A stretch of DNA of 64,000 nucleotides from Streptomyces sp. P3. GTDB taxonomy: Bacteria > Actinomycetota > Actinomycetes > Streptomycetales > Streptomycetaceae. The stretch covers positions 2,914,001-2,978,000 of the forward strand of contig JAFEKX020000001.1 of the NCBI GenBank assembly GCA_016893485.2. The letters are read 5' to 3'. The notes under the pieces were generated by a model. The model had not been told where the DNA came from and ran no database searches. It saw nothing but the letters and a program-made list of their open reading frames with translations. Position numbers and translations under genes: made by a program. Each line of letters starts with the position of its first letter. Within the stretch, counting starts at the first letter, position 1. Below, in pieces: positions 61,735 to 64,000 of this stretch.

Positions 61735-62393
61735 ACCGCCTCGCCCGCTGGGCCCGCGCCGAATGGGGACTGCTCTACGTCACCGTGCGCGAGCCGCTGG
61801 CGAAGCGGCGCTGGCGGGCGATCCCGATGACGATCGGCGCGGTGCTGCTGACGGCGCTGCTCCAGTTCGTGCAGAACCAGTCCTGGGGCTACCAGTTCGT
61901 GCAGGACGCGGGCGCGGTCAGGGCCGTGGACCCGCTGTGGTTGGCCCTTCTCCGCACCCCGCTCTCCCTCTTCGTCCCGGCCCTCGACCTCCCCGTGTGG
62001 GGCGCGCTGGCCCAGATCCTCTTCGTGTTCGGCGTCGCGGAGATCGCCCTCGGCCGCTGGCGCACCCTGGTCATCGCCTACGCCGCGACTCTCGCCGGCA
62101 CCCTCTACGCCCGCCTCGGCATCCGGCTCGGCTTCGACAACCTGTTCGGACTACCCAGCTCGGACCGGCTCGTCGTGGACACGGGTCCCTCGGCCGCCGT
62201 GGTCGGCCTCGCCGTCTTCATCGCGTGGCGCTACGGCGCGTACGTCACCGCCCTCGCGGTGACCGCGGCGATGGCGATCGAGGTGATGCTGAAGGGCAAC
62301 CTCGCAGGCAAGGAGCACCTGGCGGCGATCATCGCGGTGGGGCTGCTGTGCCTGATCTCGGCGGTACGGCACCGCGGCCGGCCCCTGGGCTAG
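61731..62393 (+). CDS. polytopic membrane protein, rhomboid-like
   Basis: Intact 220 aa, about six hydrophobic segments (IPMTIGAVLLTALLQFV, LWLALLRTPLSLFVPAL, LAQILFVFGVAEIALG, VVGLAVFIAWRYGAYV, LAAIIAVGLLCLISAV). It has the rhomboid-like topology but I see no GxSG; so probably a non-proteolytic rhomboid relative. ATG overlaps the stop of the lysyltransferase-like gene, suggesting it works with that protein. Confidence 0.75.
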   Translation: MNRLARWARAEWGLLYVTVREPLAKRRWRAIPMTIGAVLLTALLQFVQNQSWGYQFVQDAGAVRAVDPLWLALLRTPLSLFVPALDLPVWGALAQILFVFGVAEIALGRWRTLVIAYAATLAGTLYARLGIRLGFDNLFGLPSSDRLVVDTGPSAAVVGLAVFIAWRYGAYVTALAVTAAMAIEVMLKGNLAGKEHLAAIIAVGLLCLISAVRHRGRPLG

Positions 62394-62405
62394 GCGGGGG
62401 TGCGG

Positions 62406-63172
62406 CTACCGGCGGCCGGGAATCCGTACCGGGTCCGGGTCCGGTTTGCCGCCGATCCAGTCCTGGACCTTGCGGCGCGGGCCCGCCCAGCGGCGGTCGT
62501 GGTGGTAGGCGCGGAGCGTGGAGCGCGCTCGGGCCCGGTGGCGGCGGTTGCGGTAGAAGCGCTTGGCCCAGGGGGAACCCGGGCGGGCCAGCCGGATCGC
62601 GCCCACGAAGGCGACCAGCGGGACCAGGATGCCGAAGACCGCCGTGCGGGCCTTGCCCTTGCTCAGGGCGATGAGCGAGAAGAGGAAGTTCACCGCGACG
62701 CTCACGATCACACTGGCGCGGTCGTGGAGTTCGGAGTCGGTGAGGTCGTTGACGCCGAAGGGCGAGAAACCGGCGAGGACGAAGCCGACCAGGGCCGCCG
62801 TCAGCACCACCGCCTCGACGCTCTTGCGGCCCGCCTCCGTCCAGTACACGTCGTCCAGGTAGAGGATCAGCGCGAACTCGTCGAGGACCAGGCCCGCGCC
62901 CATCCCGAAGACGACCGCGAAGATCGCCGATCCGACGCCGTAGCGGGTGCTGGCCACCGCGCCGAAACCGCCGAGGATGCTGAGGACGACCCCGGGACGA
63001 CGTGGTGGATGTGCACGTCACCGGCCTTGATGTTGCCGAAGGGGCCCTTGCCGGCGCGGATCAGGCGGGTGATGACCCGGGTGATGAGGAAGGTCAGGAC
63101 GAAGGCGGTCAGCGCGAGGAGGAGCGGGAGTTTGCCCGGCTCGACGATGTTGCGGTGCAGCCAATGTCCCAT
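62406..63172 (-). CDS. conserved integral membrane protein
   Basis: About 255 aa from ATG 63172: PLLLALTAFVLTFLITRVITRLI, VVLSILGGFGAVAS, IFAVVFGMGAGLVLDEFALIL, VEAVVLTAALVGFVLAG, VSVAVNFLFSLIALS, FGILVPLVAFVGAI, then a basic Arg-rich tail. The HIHHVVPG motif after the first helix and the DEFALILYLDDVYW motif are notable polar stretches. One base missing near 62993. Function unknown. Confidence 0.75.
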
Positions 63173-63232
63173 ATGGGCACTTTAGCCACGGCCCGCTCGG
63201 GCGCCCTCCCGACCGCCGGGTAATCTGCGCCG

Positions 63233-64000
63233 GTGTCCAAGACCCCGCCCCTCGACGGCCTTCGCTTCGCATTCGGCACGCTGACCGTTCTGCCGGTGAC
63301 GGTGACCCGCTGGGACCGGGAGACCGCGCGCGCGGGATGCTGGCGGCGCCGGTGGTGGGGTGGTCGTCGGCGGTGCGCTGCCGGTCTCGGGCTCCTGCTG
63401 CTGTGGCTCGGGGCGAGTCCCCTGCTGGCCGCCGTCGGGAGCGTTGCCGTGCCTGCCGTACTCACTCGGGGGCTGCATCTGGATGGGCTCGCGGATACGG
63501 CGGACGGGCTGGGAGCGGGAAGCCCGCGGAGGACGCGCTGCGGATCATGAAGCAGTCGGACATCGGACCGTTCGGGGTGCTCGCTCTTGTCTTCGTGGTG
63601 CTGGGACAGGTGGCCGCGCTCGCTCAGCTCTACGGCGACTCGTGGGGGCGCGGTGCGGTCGGGGCGGTCGTCTCGGGGTCGTTGCTCGGTTGGCGCTGAC
63701 TCTCGCCGCCCGGGCGGGGTGCCTGCGGCACGGCCCGAGGGGTTGGGGGCGGCGGTTGCGGGGGTGGTGCCGGTGCGCTCCGCGGTGGGGCTGGTGGTGG
63801 GGGTTGTGGTCGTGGGCGGGGTGTGTGGGTGGGGGCTTGGGGTGTACGGGGTCGTCCCTGCGGTTGTCGTTGCGCTGGTCGTCGCCGAATTGCTTCTGCG
63901 GCACTGTCGGCGGCGGTTTGGCGGGGTTACCGGGGACGTGTTCGGGGGCTTGCGGAGACTGCGGCGACTGCTGCGTTCGTGGTGCTTTCGCTGGGTGGAT
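63233..64000 (+). CDS. cobS: adenosylcobinamide-GDP ribazoletransferase, cut by window end
   Basis: Final condensation of cobalamin at the membrane. GTG 63233; LRFAFGTLTVLPVTVTRWDRET is the family start, LTRGLHLDGLADTADGLG the key motif, and AEDALRIMKQSDIGPFGVLAL follows. Several helices are visible. Four or more indels (around 63340-63390, 63510, 63690 and 63945) disturb the frame and the 3' end is outside the window. Confidence 0.85.

Overview
This is a chromosomal core-region window from a Streptomyces species. The evidence is very high G+C with GC-rich third codon positions, GTG/TTG starts, a fused trpEG gene behind a three-Trp leader, the qcrCAB/cta oxidase cluster, ROK glucokinase, two NlpC/P60 coiled-coil hydrolases, a cysteine desulfurase-TusA fusion and cobU/cobT/cobS. 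From memory the gene order matches the S. coelicolor region of about SCO2115 to SCO2190; I could not run an alignment.

Layout. 0.1-5.6 kb: aromatic and Trp branch (class II DAHP synthase; trpL attenuator; trpEG), a D-2-hydroxyacid dehydrogenase and a phosphofructokinase with pyrophosphate-type residues. 5.8-10.8 kb: a two-component system, PlsC acyltransferase, a lipase-like hydrolase, an acidic membrane protein and an EEP-family hydrolase. 10.9-15.7 kb: a five-copy 78-bp tandem repeat, glkA, an ArsA-like ATPase, an SRPBCC protein and a metallophosphoesterase. 16-26.6 kb: acyl-CoA synthetase, Tat-exported cholesterol oxidase, two glycosyltransferases (one PimB-like, one GT87), an HExxH lipoprotein and two NlpC/P60 hydrolases around a secreted orphan protein. 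26.8-32.5 kb: NYN nuclease-like protein, zinc ribbon, rhomboid, an Lrp-type ligand-binding domain, a PLP cysteine desulfurase-like enzyme and trpD. 32.6-42.1 kb: the aerobic chain qcrB-qcrA-qcrC-ctaE and ctaF-ctaD-ctaC, interrupted by a receiver-like orphan and an L,D-transpeptidase lipoprotein. 42.3-49.7 kb: cysteine desulfurase-TusA fusion, PfkB kinase, a large repeat-bearing membrane protein, erpA and nadA. 49.7-55.9 kb: a two-component system next to pspAA-pspA, a DUF3043 protein, a methyltransferase and an HtrA-like lipoprotein protease. 56-64 kb: MBL-CobU fusion, methyltransferase, cobT with a repetitive tail, an MprF/LysX-like lysyltransferase with membrane partners, and cobS cut by the window end.

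A dominant technical feature is that about 40 of some 60 genes carry one or more single-base indels, mostly in short G or C runs. They hit essential genes (trpD, qcrB, qcrA, ctaC, nadA), and where I checked them, correcting them restores family-typical lengths in multiples of three. I therefore read them as sequencing errors and annotate through them, giving the position of each shift.

The most interesting biology is non-coding or architectural: an apparently leaderless trpL, a PPi-type PFK signature under a possible Crp site, two families of dispersed intergenic repeats found only between genes, perfect or near-perfect palindromes at ctaE, ctaC, nadA and an nlpC gene, a 191-bp tandem duplication at the end of cobT, and nested repeats in the large membrane protein. 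I saw no tRNA, rRNA, insertion sequence, CRISPR or clear phage gene, and no convincing wholly new multi-gene system.
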